Shown: positions 54,931 through 63,290 of the stretch, one piece after another
How positions within the stretch are numbered: position 1 is the first letter of the stretch
Layout of the letters: each line of letters starts with the position of its first letter
Assembly (NCBI RefSeq): GCF_002043005.1
Contig: NZ_CP020333.1
Span: 1-64,000 of the forward strand
From: Martelella mediterranea DSM 17316
GTDB lineage: Bacteria > Pseudomonadota > Alphaproteobacteria > Rhizobiales > Rhizobiaceae
Direction of reading: 5' to 3'
DNA length: 64,000 nucleotides
The notes under the pieces: model-generated
The model's input: the letters and a program-made list of their open reading frames with translations, nothing else
The model's database searches: none
Told to the model about the DNA's origin: nothing
Made by a program: the position numbers and the translations under genes

Positions 54931-55157
54931 TGACGAACCCCACTGACAGGTTGTGTCACTGCTGAAATTGGCAGCATCGAGTTAGTGACTTATGCACTCT
55001 TTGTCGTTCGGATTTTCACCGTGATTCCCGTGCACCGGGTTCTTGCGTCAACTGGATCGGTGGAACATGCGCTGGCTCGGCGGGCTGTTTGCTGCACCGG
55101 GATACCATGCGTTTCAGGACGGCCGACAGGTGTGTGACGAATATAACTCTCGCTGCC

Positions 55158-55811
55158 TCATGTGGGTTCTCCCTGCCTGAGGCGGTGAGCGATCTCCAGA
55201 ACGCTGGTCCGCGCCGTATGCCTGTCGCACACATTCACGCAAGGGGTCCCGCGTCTTGCCACCCACGGGATCAGCACATCGAAGTCCAGTTCTGCAATGG
55301 CTTCCAGACTGGCGATGTAATTCTGGCGATTGCTTTCGCCGAGCACCACCGCCTCCCATCGGCCGTCATGGTTCCAGATGCTGTCGCCGCTGAACAGAAC
55401 CCTGTGGTCTCCGCAGGTCCAGAGGAACATGGCGGAGCCAGCGGTGTGACCGGGCGTCGGGATGATGTCGATATACGCTTGGTTGTTCTGATACGCATCG
55501 AAGGTCCGGACATTTGGCAGGGAACGTGCCGTCTCGGCCCGATCGGCTGCCGCGACATAGGGCGTCAGGTCCAGCTCGGGCGGCCCATACATTTCCTCGT
55601 GCCAATGGCTCATCAGCAGCGTTTTCGGCGCGCCGCCTTCCATTGTGGCGCTTTCCGACAGGCCCGGCGCGTTGTAGATCGCCAGTGTGCCGTTCTCTCC
55701 CTTGATGAGGAAGGACCGGACGACGACGTCGCGCATGAAGGGCAGGTCCGCGGCCGACGTGGTGAAGAGATTGGGCAGGGAAATTTCGTTGCTTGTGACC
55801 TGCGTCAGCAT
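55158..55811 (-). CDS. MBL-fold metallohydrolase-like protein with altered metal motif
   Basis: Protein of 217 residues with a metallo-beta-lactamase fold: LLMSHWHEEMYG in the position of the HxHxDH motif, PTPGHTAGSAMF for the next His, and LFSGDSIW for the bridging Asp. The DH of the first motif is replaced (Glu-Glu-Met), so the second zinc site should be weakened or lost. The start at 55811 is supported by GGAGGAAG upstream. It stands alone, 279 bases past the RidA gene and convergent with it. Confidence 0.78.
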   Translation of the reverse strand: MLTQVTSNEISLPNLFTTSAADLPFMRDVVVRSFLIKGENGTLAIYNAPGLSESATMEGGAPKTLLMSHWHEEMYGPPELDLTPYVAAADRAETARSLPNVRTFDAYQNNQAYIDIIPTPGHTAGSAMFLWTCGDHRVLFSGDSIWNHDGRWEAVVLGESNRQNYIASLEAIAELDFDVLIPWVARRGTPCVNVCDRHTARTSVLEIAHRLRQGEPT

Positions 55812-55866
55812 TGGCTTCCTCCGTTCATTGACTGTGCGGCTTGTATGTTGCGGCTGCTGTCCATCA

Positions 55867-56571
55867 TCACGCCGCAAGCGATCCGCCGAAACGTTGGGGA
55901 ACGAGATCCGCCCGCTCGTCGCCGCTCCTGATCAGGTCGAGAATTCTGTCCGCGACCCTCTCTGGCGTGTGGGCCACGGCCGCGGCGGGCTCGGCCCTGG
56001 CCGCCTCGCTGCCGGCCTTGAGTGCATCGGTGAATTCCGTGGCGGTGACGAAGGGAAGCATGGTCGAGACCGCGATTCCCTGATCGGCCAGTTCCGCGCG
56101 CGCCACGGCGGAGAGCATGTTGAGTCCTGCCTTGGCGCTGTTATAGGCGACGCTATGCGGGCGCGGGTAAAACGTCACCCCCGAGCTCACATTGATGATG
56201 GCGCCGGCGCCCTGGGCGCGCATCAGTGGAAGCACCGCCTGCATCATGATCAGCGGCGCCACCAGGTTGAGGTCGAGAATATCCCGGAAATCCTCGATCG
56301 CGATATCTTCGATGGCGGCTTCGAGTCCCTGACCGGCGTTGTTGACCAGCACGTCGACCCGTCCATAGGTGTCTTCAGCCTGATCCCTGTCGGTGACATC
56401 GCACCGAACGGCAAGGGCATTGCCCAGTTCTTCGGCGAGTTCGGTGATGCGATCCTCGCGCCGCGCCAGCAGGACAAGGCGCGCGCCGGCGGCGAACGCC
56501 GCCCGCGCCGTCGCAGCGCCGATGCCGGACGATGCGCCGGTAATCATGATGACGGAACCTTGAATGTTCAT
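55867..56571 (-). CDS. Short-chain dehydrogenase/reductase
   Basis: Classical SDR of 234 residues: TGASSGIGAATARA at the N terminus, NNAG in VLVNNAGQGLE, Ser in INVSSGVTF and the catalytic YNSAK. Divergent from a MarR-family gene with tandem CTATCATA repeats in between, suggesting MarR control. Substrate unknown. Confidence 0.9.
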   Translation of the reverse strand: MNIQGSVIMITGASSGIGAATARAAFAAGARLVLLARREDRITELAEELGNALAVRCDVTDRDQAEDTYGRVDVLVNNAGQGLEAAIEDIAIEDFRDILDLNLVAPLIMMQAVLPLMRAQGAGAIINVSSGVTFYPRPHSVAYNSAKAGLNMLSAVARAELADQGIAVSTMLPFVTATEFTDALKAGSEAARAEPAAAVAHTPERVADRILDLIRSGDERADLVPQRFGGSLAA

Positions 56572-56632
56572 GCCGTTTACCCCTGTTGTGGCCGGCTGGA
56601 GGTCCGAGCCTATGCCGATGGGCTAAATGATG

Positions 56633-56660
56633 CTATCATAAGATAACTATCATATAATAG
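56633..56660. promoter_or_regulatory. Tandem CTATCATA repeats between SDR and MarR genes
   Basis: CTATCATA occurs at 56633-56640 and 56647-56654, 14 bases apart. TATC/GATA and CTAT/ATAG inverted relations lie within, and a -10-like TATAAT is present. Likely MarR operator. Confidence 0.5.
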
Positions 56661-56665
56661 GCAAA

Positions 56666-57154
56666 ATGGCAACCATGAACGACGACACCGCGCGCAAGCT
56701 CTACACGCTCGCTGACCTGATTCACGCCGTCGGACGTCATTTGTCTGTTCCGGACGGCCTCGAACCCGGACCGTGCACGCCGGTCGAAATCCTGGTGATG
56801 CGCCATGTTCTGCAAAACCCCGGCACGTCCGCGCGCGAAGCCGCCGAGGCTGCCCTTCTGCCCTCGAGCAATTTCAGCCGCGTTCTTCGCGGATTGACCG
56901 AAAAAGGCCTGCTGCGGCAGGAAACGGACGAGCGCGATGCGCGGGGGAAGAGGCTTTATCTGACCGACCGCGCCAAGGCCAACTTCAAAAGAATGCAGGA
57001 GGTCTGGAGCCGCGACCTCTCGGGACTGATCGAAGATGACCGTCAGCTCGAAGCGGTCAACGCAACGCTGAGGCATATTGAGACCAGGCTCATCGAGCGC
57101 CGGAAGGGCGACGCTTCAGGAAGCAAGGGCACCGCTCGTCAGACCTCCGTTTAG
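56666..57154 (+). CDS. MarR-family regulator
   Basis: Winged-helix regulator of 162 residues: NPGTSAREAAEAALLPSSNF with RVLRGLTEKGLLRQETDERD (recognition helix and wing, residues about 52-95) and dimerising helices at both ends. Divergent from the SDR gene. ATG 56666 or 56675 may be the start. Confidence 0.9.
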   Translation: MATMNDDTARKLYTLADLIHAVGRHLSVPDGLEPGPCTPVEILVMRHVLQNPGTSAREAAEAALLPSSNFSRVLRGLTEKGLLRQETDERDARGKRLYLTDRAKANFKRMQEVWSRDLSGLIEDDRQLEAVNATLRHIETRLIERRKGDASGSKGTARQTSV

Positions 57155-57208
57155 ATCCATGTCAGGTAGCTCTGCGGCCCTCGACAAACCGGACCATATA
57201 GTGTCAAC

Positions 57209-57219
57209 AGGTAGTACCT
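57209..57219. promoter_or_regulatory. AGGTA-G-TACCT palindrome before the antitoxin gene
   Basis: Perfect 11-bp palindrome 17 bases before the antitoxin start; likely autorepression site of the ribbon-helix-helix antitoxin. Confidence 0.45.
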
Positions 57220-57235
57220 TTCGATACGGAGGCTC

Positions 57236-57517
57236 GTGTGGCATCAGCTAACGTCTATCAAGCTCGATGACGACATGAAAGGCCGCGCTTGGCATCTGGC
57301 GGAAGCGCGGCAACGAACGTCGCACTGGATCATGCGGAAAGCGATCTCGCAGTATGTTGAACGTGAGGAGAAGCGTGAAGCTTTGCGGCGCGATACGGTG
57401 CGTGCTTGGGAAGAGTTCCAAGAAACCGGCATTCACGCGACGGCTGAAGACGTGGACCGCTGGCTGGAAAGCTGGGGAACGGACAACGAGCTGCATGCGC
57501 CTGAATGTTACAGGTAA
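57236..57517 (+). CDS. ParD-like ribbon-helix-helix antitoxin
   Basis: Antitoxin-like protein of 93 residues. LTSIKLDDDMKGRAWHLAEA begins the ribbon-helix-helix, and the C-terminal tail (EEFQETGIHATAEDVDRWLESWG) is the toxin-binding part. The start is GTG 57236 with CGGAGG close upstream. It overlaps the start of a broken ParE-type toxin gene by 13 bases. The antitoxin is intact while the toxin is dead. Confidence 0.82.
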   Translation: MWHQLTSIKLDDDMKGRAWHLAEARQRTSHWIMRKAISQYVEREEKREALRRDTVRAWEEFQETGIHATAEDVDRWLESWGTDNELHAPECYR

Positions 57518-57784
57518 TATTTGCCCCGGCAGCCATCCGGGATTTGCAACGACTCTGAGACTTCCTGCGCCCGAAGAACCCGATGCCGCCCGCCGTGCTG
57601 ATGAGACCATTCGCCAAAGCCTGAAGATCCTCACCTTGGCCGGATGGTCGATGACATGCCCGAGGAGGCCCGGGAACGACTCATCGACTTCGGTGACAGA
57701 GGGTATATCCCACAGTATCTTATTGATGATACGCAGATAACTATTCTGGGAATCCGGCATCAAAAAGAAGCTGGATATTTTTAA
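57505..57784 (+). pseudogene. Broken ParE-family toxin gene
   Basis: Begins MLQVIFAPAAIRDLQRL, then a TGA replaces the expected Arg codon and the frame resumes as DFLRPKNPDAARRADETIRQ and SLKILT. After a further shift it ends with the family tail (MPEE...RGYIPQYLIDDTQITILGIRHQKEAGYF, read with gaps). At least one stop and one frameshift; no active toxin can be made. Confidence 0.82.
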
Positions 57785-57899
57785 TCCATCCTCCGAAAGA
57801 GCAAGATGCTGCAGGGCGTGTTGGTCCCACCGGTCTAGGTATGATCGGCAACGCCAAAATGGCCGGAGTGTCTTTCTGAAGATCGGGAGGAAGCCCAAA

Positions 57900-58076
57900 T
57901 TGAACTACCGCGCGCAGCCAGCGCCCGGCCTTTCGCCGCTACCGGAGAACGAAGAAGAGCGACTGGAAGCCCTTCGTCAGGTCCACATTTTGGATACACC
58001 TCCTGAAGAGACCTTCGACCGATTGAAACGGTCGGCAGGACCCTTCAGATCGGTTCGACGCGCTGATCTTCAATGA
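57900..58076 (+). pseudogene. Truncated GAF-domain signalling protein (N terminus only)
   Basis: TTG start with GGGAGGAAG upstream, followed by 58 codons. ENEEERLEALRQVHILDTPP and EETFDRLKR is the well-known lead-in of GAF-containing histidine kinases and GGDEF proteins. After RSAGPFRS the sequence diverges and stops, so the GAF body and output domain are lost. Confidence 0.65.
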
Positions 58077-58225
58077 AGGCGATGATCGCTTCAGCGGGCG
58101 GTCGAATTACACCTGCGCAGAATAAGCTGGCGCCTTGCACGATATCTCATGCGCCCGGCGCAGCTTACGGCTCTGAGGTTCGAGCGCTTTAATCCGATCT
58201 CGTTCCTCGGTCGTCCCAATCCGCC

Positions 58226-58993
58226 TCAGTCGGCCGTCCAGCCGCCGTCGATCATCAAGGCGCTGCCGGTGATCAGCGACGCGGCGTCGGAGGCGAGGAA
58301 GGTGACGGCGCCCATGATGTCCTCGACCTCGCCGATGCGGCCGAGCTTGATTTTGTCCTCGACCCATTTCAGCCGCTCGGGATTGGCAAAGGTCTGTTCG
58401 GCGAGCGGCGTCCGGATGAAGGTAGGGCAGATCGTGTTGACGCGAATGCCGTGGCCGCCCCACTCGATCGCCATCGATTTGGTGAAGCCTTCGACCGCGT
58501 GCTTGGTGGCGCTGTAGACTGCGCGGTCGATGCCGCCGACATGGGCCATCTGCGAGGAAATGTTGATGAGCGAACCGGGCCGACCGGCAGAAATCAACAT
58601 GGAAGCGACGGCGCGGGTCAGGAAATAGGCCCCGCGCAGATTGATGTCGGTGGTCAGGTCGAAATCCGCAAGCGAGGTCTGAAGCGCCGGCGCGTGGCGT
58701 GCAATGCCGGCGCTGTTGACGAGAATGTCGAAGGGGCCGCTTTCTGCGACCCGCGCCTCCGTCTCCTCGACATTCTGCACATCGAGCGCCATCGCCCGCG
58801 CCTCGTATCCGGCCTCCGCAAACGCGGAAACGACTTCATCAAGCCGGTCCGCCGAGCGCGCGGCGAGCGTGACGCGCGCGCCGGCTTCGGCCAGCGCGGC
58901 GGCTGCTGCAAGGCCGATGCCGGAGGATGCGCCCACGACGAGGGCGGCGCGGCCATCCAGCCGGAACGAGGGCGTGCGGGGTAGTTTCAACAT
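58226..58993 (-). CDS. Short-chain dehydrogenase/reductase
   Basis: SDR of 255 residues: GASSGIGLAAAAALA, NSAG in ILVNSAGIARH, Ser in INISSQMAHVGG, YSATK and a C-terminal GSALMIDGGW typical of 3-ketoacyl reductase-type classical SDRs. The start at 58993 lies eight bases after the HisD-like stop; upstream in-frame starts overlap that gene. Likely acts in the same pathway as the HisD-like enzyme. Confidence 0.9.
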   Translation of the reverse strand: MLKLPRTPSFRLDGRAALVVGASSGIGLAAAAALAEAGARVTLAARSADRLDEVVSAFAEAGYEARAMALDVQNVEETEARVAESGPFDILVNSAGIARHAPALQTSLADFDLTTDINLRGAYFLTRAVASMLISAGRPGSLINISSQMAHVGGIDRAVYSATKHAVEGFTKSMAIEWGGHGIRVNTICPTFIRTPLAEQTFANPERLKWVEDKIKLGRIGEVEDIMGAVTFLASDAASLITGSALMIDGGWTAD

Positions 58994-59000
58994 CCCGGCC

Positions 59001-60311
59001 TCACTCGGCTGCCGTGCCATAGGCGACATTGCGCCCGCCATAGCGGCGCACGCGGACATTCGCCTGCTCCGCATGACCGACAAAGCCTTCCAGCATGCAA
59101 AGCCGCGAGCAATAGGCGCCGATATTGGCCGCCGCCTCGTCAGTCAGCACCTTCTGGTAGGAATGGGTCTTGAGGAACTTGCCGACCCAGAGCCCGCCGG
59201 TGTAGCGCCCCGCCCGACGCGTCGGCAGCGTGTGGTTGGTGCCGATCACCTTGTCGCCATTGGCGACATTGGTGCGGGGGCCGAGAAACAGCGCGCCATA
59301 GGAGCGCATGTTTTCCAGGAACCAGTCATCGCGGTCGGTCATCACCTGCACGTGCTCGGATGCGATCTCCTCGGAAACCTGCAGTATTTCCTCATAGCTA
59401 TCGCAGACGATGACCTCACCGTAATCCGCCCAGCTTTTTGCCGCGGTTTCGGCCGTGGGCAGGATCTTCAGCAAACGATCGATTTCTGCAAGCGTTGCCT
59501 CGGCGAGCTTCATCGAGTTTGTGACCAGCACCGCCGGCGAATTATAGCCATGCTCGGCCTGGCCCAGAAGATCGGTTGCGCACAATTCGCCATCAACCGT
59601 GTCATCGGCGATCACCATGGTCTCCGTCGGGCCGGCGAACAGGTCGATCCCCACCCGGCCGAAAAGCTGGCGCTTGGCCTCGGCCACATAGGCATTGCCC
59701 GGCCCGACCAGCATATGCACCGGGTCGATCGTCTCGGTTCCGATCGCCAGCGCGCCCACCGCCTGAATGCCGCCCAGCACGTAGATCTCGTGCGCGCCGC
59801 CAAGATGCATCGCCGCGATCACCGCCGGATTGGGCTCGCCCCTGAAGGGCGGCGTCGCCGCCGCAATGCGTGGAACGCCTGCCACCGAAGCGGTCGCGAC
59901 CGACATATGCGCGGACGCCACCATCGGAAACTTGCCGCCCGGCACATAGCAGCCCACCGACTGGACCGGGAGGTTGCGGTGGCCGAGGATAACGCCGGGC
60001 ATGGTCTCCACCTCGATATCGCGCATCGAATCCCGCTGGGCCTGCGCAAAATTGCGCACTTGCGCTTGGGCAAACTTGATGTCCTCCATGTCGCGCGTCG
60101 AAACCCGGTTCATCAGCGCCTCGATCTCCGAGGACGTCAGACGGAAGGCGGAGGGCGTATAGTTGTCGAACTTCTCCGACAGTTCGCGCACGACCGCATC
60201 GCCCCGCTGTTCGATGTCCTTGAGGATGCCCTCGACGGTGCTGCGCACCTTGAGGTCATCGTCGGAACGCTCGGTCTCGGGCTTGCCTCGCTTGATATGG
60301 GTGATCGTCAT
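59001..60311 (-). CDS. Histidinol dehydrogenase-family NAD-dependent alcohol dehydrogenase
   Basis: HisD-superfamily enzyme of 436 residues. Zn/catalytic positions are visible in [12 protein letters not shown] (Gln, His), [12 protein letters not shown] (Glu-His) and [13 protein letters not shown] (His). NAD-site motifs [16 protein letters not shown] and [11 protein letters not shown] are conserved. No other his gene is present, so a catabolic role is likely. The closest functional precedent is HpsN, the sulfopropanediol 3-dehydrogenase, but no sulfonate gene is seen here. Operon order: amidase, this gene, SDR. Confidence 0.88.
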   Translation of the reverse strand: MTITHIKRGKPETERSDDDLKVRSTVEGILKDIEQRGDAVVRELSEKFDNYTPSAFRLTSSEIEALMNRVSTRDMEDIKFAQAQVRNFAQAQRDSMRDIEVETMPGVILGHRNLPVQSVGCYVPGGKFPMVASAHMSVATASVAGVPRIAAATPPFRGEPNPAVIAAMHLGGAHEIYVLGGIQAVGALAIGTETIDPVHMLVGPGNAYVAEAKRQLFGRVGIDLFAGPTETMVIADDTVDGELCATDLLGQAEHGYNSPAVLVTNSMKLAEATLAEIDRLLKILPTAETAAKSWADYGEVIVCDSYEEILQVSEEIASEHVQVMTDRDDWFLENMRSYGALFLGPRTNVANGDKVIGTNHTLPTRRAGRYTGGLWVGKFLKTHSYQKVLTDEAAANIGAYCSRLCMLEGFVGHAEQANVRVRRYGGRNVAYGTAAE

Positions 60312-60350
60312 GGAACGTCTCTCTTTCGTCGGTGAATTGCGCCGCGATTG

Positions 60351-61721
60351 TCAGATCTCTGCGGGTTCGCGATGGGAAAGGTCATTATTTTCGGCCGGCA
60401 CGGGACAGATCAGCGGCAGGCTGACCAGTTCCAGCGCCCCGGCTATCCGGATGAGCATGCGCTCCTGCCCGAAGCCGCCCACAAGCTGGGCACCGAGCGG
60501 AAGACCGGTGTCGCCGAGGCCGCAGGGCAGCGAAATCGCCGGGTGGCCGCTCATGTTGAAGGGCATGGTGCGCATCGGCGTCCAGACCGGACCATCGCGA
60601 AAATCGGTGAAAGCAGGCGCGGGTCCGAGCGTTGTCGGCGTCAGCAGCGCCGCACATGTCTGCAATGCCTCATCGACCCGAAGACGGAACCCGGCCGCGA
60701 CCGATTGCGCCGCTGCAACGTGCTCATCTGTCAGCAACGCGCCGGTGAGCAGGTTGCGCCGCGCATCGACGCCATAGGCCTCGTAATTGCGGCCAAGGCC
60801 CTCCTTGTGCACGGCAAGCGCCTTGGCCTGCAGGATCACGGTGGCCGCGTCCTCGAGCGGCTGATAATCCGGCAGATCGACCAAGTTGATCCGCGCGCCG
60901 AGCATCGAAAGCCTTCCGGCGGCATCGTCCAGCGCAGACAGCACGGCGGCATCGGTATGCGGATCATCGGCAAACCAGTCGCGGGCATAGCCGATGACGA
61001 GCCCGGCAATGTCCTGTCTCGGCGCCACCGGCGCAAAGCCGGGAATGAGCCGCTCGAGCACGAACGCCACGTCGTCGACAGAAGCCCCGATCGGGCCGAC
61101 GACATCGAGGCTCCGCGACAGCGGAAAGCATCCGCGATCGGGCACAAGCCCCCTCGTCGGCTTCAGCCCGACAACGCCGCAATAGGCGGCCGGCGCGCGC
61201 ACCGAGCCGCCGGTGTCCGTGCCGAGCGCTACCCGCATCAGACCGCCGGCCACCGCCGCCGCCGAGCCCGAGGAGGAGCCGCCGGTGATATGGTTGGTGT
61301 TCCAGGGGTTGCGCGCCGGTGGGTTCGGCTGGTCATAGGCAGGGCCGGTCAGCGCGTATTCATAGGTCGCGAGCTTGGCCACGGGGATCATGCCCGTCCG
61401 GCGCAGCGTGGCCACTACGGCGGCATCCTCGGCAGGCATCTCGTTATGGGCATGGGAGCCGCAGCGGGTCGGCTGGCCGGCGACATCAATGATATCTTTG
61501 ACGCCGAAGACGAGCCCGGCAAACGGCGGACGGTCCTCGGGCGCCATCAAGTCGAGACGCTCGGCCTCGGCAAGCGCTGTCTCCGACAGGTGGACGATCG
61601 ACTTGAGGGCGCCGTCCCGCCGCGCGATGCGCTCAAGGGCGGCCTCGACCAACGCCGACGCGGTCATTTCGTTCGCCGCCAGCATCGCCGCCTGCTGCCT
61701 AAATGTCAGGTCAAGCGGCAT
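60351..61721 (-). CDS. Amidase signature-family hydrolase
   Basis: Amidase of 456 residues with the Ser-cisSer-Lys triad: Lys75 in FGVKDIIDVAG, cis-Ser about 149 in GGSSSGSAAAVAGG, nucleophile Ser173 in GTDTGGSVRAPAAY. The size and the ALVGGFGQE-type C terminus suit small-molecule amidases of the AtzE/allophanate-hydrolase kind. A 50-codon ORF overlaps its start by 11 bases. First large gene of the minus-strand block with the HisD-like and SDR genes. Confidence 0.9.
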   Translation of the reverse strand: MPLDLTFRQQAAMLAANEMTASALVEAALERIARRDGALKSIVHLSETALAEAERLDLMAPEDRPPFAGLVFGVKDIIDVAGQPTRCGSHAHNEMPAEDAAVVATLRRTGMIPVAKLATYEYALTGPAYDQPNPPARNPWNTNHITGGSSSGSAAAVAGGLMRVALGTDTGGSVRAPAAYCGVVGLKPTRGLVPDRGCFPLSRSLDVVGPIGASVDDVAFVLERLIPGFAPVAPRQDIAGLVIGYARDWFADDPHTDAAVLSALDDAAGRLSMLGARINLVDLPDYQPLEDAATVILQAKALAVHKEGLGRNYEAYGVDARRNLLTGALLTDEHVAAAQSVAAGFRLRVDEALQTCAALLTPTTLGPAPAFTDFRDGPVWTPMRTMPFNMSGHPAISLPCGLGDTGLPLGAQLVGGFGQERMLIRIAGALELVSLPLICPVPAENNDLSHREPAEI

Positions 61722-61863
61722 CGACTTTACCTTTGGCGAGCTTTTTGCCGATCAAAGCCAGATGTTTGGCCTGGCCGAAGGCGGCCCTGGCGTCCTCTTC
61801 AGACGCCTTTATGCCCAAAGCCTTGAGCCGGTCGAGAAAGCTTCCGAAGTCCATGCCTGGCAT
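61711..61863 (-). CDS. Small ORF coupled to the amidase (AtzG-like position)
   Basis: A 50-codon ORF beginning MPGMDFGSFLDRLKALGI and ending AKGKVDAA overlaps the amidase start by 11 bases. It is Ala/Lys-rich and should form two helices. Some amidases (AtzE) need a small helical partner encoded directly upstream (AtzG, DUF4089); size, order and helix pattern agree. Its ribosome-binding site is weak and an inner ATG (61854) is possible. Sequence similarity to AtzG is not proven by eye. Confidence 0.5.
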   Translation of the reverse strand: MPGMDFGSFLDRLKALGIKASEEDARAAFGQAKHLALIGKKLAKGKVDAA

Positions 61864-61934
61864 CCGTGTTGAATATGATTGCATAGGCTAAATATCAGAT
61901 AAATAACCATAAAGAAAAGATAGTTGCGTCAAAA

Positions 61935-61953
61935 TATGCAAAAAATTTGCATA
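61935..61953. promoter_or_regulatory. TATGCAAA palindromic operator in divergent region
   Basis: TATGCAAAAAATTTGCATA has perfect 8-bp arms around AAA. Further TATGCA-type half-sites lie at 61879-61885 (TTGCATA), from 61956 (TATGCATTAT) and 62010-62017 (TATGCAAA). The array fills the gap between the amidase block and the NTF2-fold gene, suggesting co-regulation by a regulator encoded elsewhere. Confidence 0.65.
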
Positions 61954-62051
61954 AGTATGCATTATTTGGTTGATAGGAAGGGAGAATTCGATCACTATAA
62001 CTGCAAGCGTATGCAAATGAAATACCACCGATCGGCGTAAAGAGGACAGAT

Positions 62052-63230
62052 ATGGGTTCCGAAGACAAGACCACAGCGATCACCAAGAATGCCAAGCCGC
62101 AGCGTGGCGACGGGCCCCATGAGGGGCGCGTCATGCAGGTTGAGCGTTCGGACTTCACCGACCTGGTGCCCGAGGGCCGGGCCCCCGTGCAAGGCATGGA
62201 TGGCTTCGATCCCTGTTATTCGGATATCGTCGACTATATCGTCCGCTGCACGCACAAGATCTGGGACGAACGCGATGTCGGCCTGATCTACACCCATTAC
62301 ACCCATAATATCGTGCTCTACACTCCGCTGGCCAATGTCTATAACCGCGAGGCCGTGGTGCGCGACACGATCCAGCGCCTGGCCTCCCTGCCGGAACGCC
62401 ACGGGATGGCGACGCATGTGGTCTGGAACGGGGACGACAAGGACGGCTTCTACACCTCGCATCTCGTCACCGGCTCGGGCCGCTATACCCAGAACGGGCA
62501 GTACGGCCCCGCCAATGGCAGGCCCTTCGTCTCCCGCACGATCGCCGATTGCATGATCCACCGCAACAAGATCTACCGCGAATGGGTGGTGTCCGACCAG
62601 ATGGCGATCATCCGCCAGCTCGGCATCGACCCCGTGCCCTATGCGGAAAAGATCGCCGCCGCCAAGCTGGCGCAGGGCCTGACCCAGCTCGATATCGGCG
62701 AGGTCGGGCTGATGCTCGGCCAGTATCCCCCGGCCGAAGAGGCGAACCTCGATATTGCCAACAATGATATCGAGCGCACCACGCTTTCCTGGCTGCATGA
62801 TGTCTTCAATCGCAAGATGTTCGGCCGGATCCGCGACGTCTACGCGCCGACCGTGATGTATCACGGACCGCTGATGAAGGAGCTCTACGGCACCGCCTCC
62901 GTGACCCACCAGACGCTCGGCCTCGTCGCCAGCATGCCCGATGCCGTGTTCGCCCCGCAGCATATCTGCTCCACGCCCTGCATCGAAGGCGGCACCAAGG
63001 TTGCCGTGCGCTGGGTGATGGAAGGGCATCACCTTGGCTACGGCGCGCTGGAAAGCCTCGGCGATCCGACCGGCAAACATATCCGGTTGATGGGCATGTC
63101 CCACTACCACTACAAGAACGGTCGGATCGTTGATGAGTGGACCGTTTACGACGAGCTTTCCATGCTGGTGCAGATCAAGCTTGCCCAGATGGCCGACAAG
63201 GCTTCGGCCACCGCCGAGGCGGCCGAATAA
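62052..63230 (+). CDS. Double NTF2/SnoaL-like domain protein
   Basis: Protein of 392 residues with two NTF2-fold domains. The first is around residues 55-190 (YIVRCTHKIWDERDVGLIYTHY, ...IYREWVVSDQMAIIRQLG), the second around 235-380 (WLHDVFNRKMFGRIRDVYAP, ...GRIVDEWTVYDELSMLVQI). The two halves end in the same EW-V-D pattern, so they arose by duplication. No signal peptide. SnoaL-like proteins include hydratases, cyclases and esterase-like enzymes; the reaction here is unknown. It is divergent from the amidase/HisD block and followed by an importer gene. Confidence 0.8.
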   Translation: MGSEDKTTAITKNAKPQRGDGPHEGRVMQVERSDFTDLVPEGRAPVQGMDGFDPCYSDIVDYIVRCTHKIWDERDVGLIYTHYTHNIVLYTPLANVYNREAVVRDTIQRLASLPERHGMATHVVWNGDDKDGFYTSHLVTGSGRYTQNGQYGPANGRPFVSRTIADCMIHRNKIYREWVVSDQMAIIRQLGIDPVPYAEKIAAAKLAQGLTQLDIGEVGLMLGQYPPAEEANLDIANNDIERTTLSWLHDVFNRKMFGRIRDVYAPTVMYHGPLMKELYGTASVTHQTLGLVASMPDAVFAPQHICSTPCIEGGTKVAVRWVMEGHHLGYGALESLGDPTGKHIRLMGMSHYHYKNGRIVDEWTVYDELSMLVQIKLAQMADKASATAEAAE

Positions 63231-63290
63231 TCATCATCAACCCACAAGATGATCTGCGACCAACGCAGACGCGAACCAACGGAGTGTGGA

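Noticed and set aside
59001..60311. Histidine biosynthesis hisD
   Set aside because: No other his gene nearby; amidase, SDR and importer context indicates catabolism by a paralogue.
59001..60311. Sulfopropanediol (hpsN) pathway
   Set aside because: Only the HisD-like enzyme fits; no sulfolactate dehydrogenases or desulfonating lyase are visible, so the name is not assigned.
58704..61826. Two long plus-strand frames (543 and 492 codons)
   Set aside because: Antisense to the HisD-like, SDR and amidase genes, which carry complete active-site motifs.
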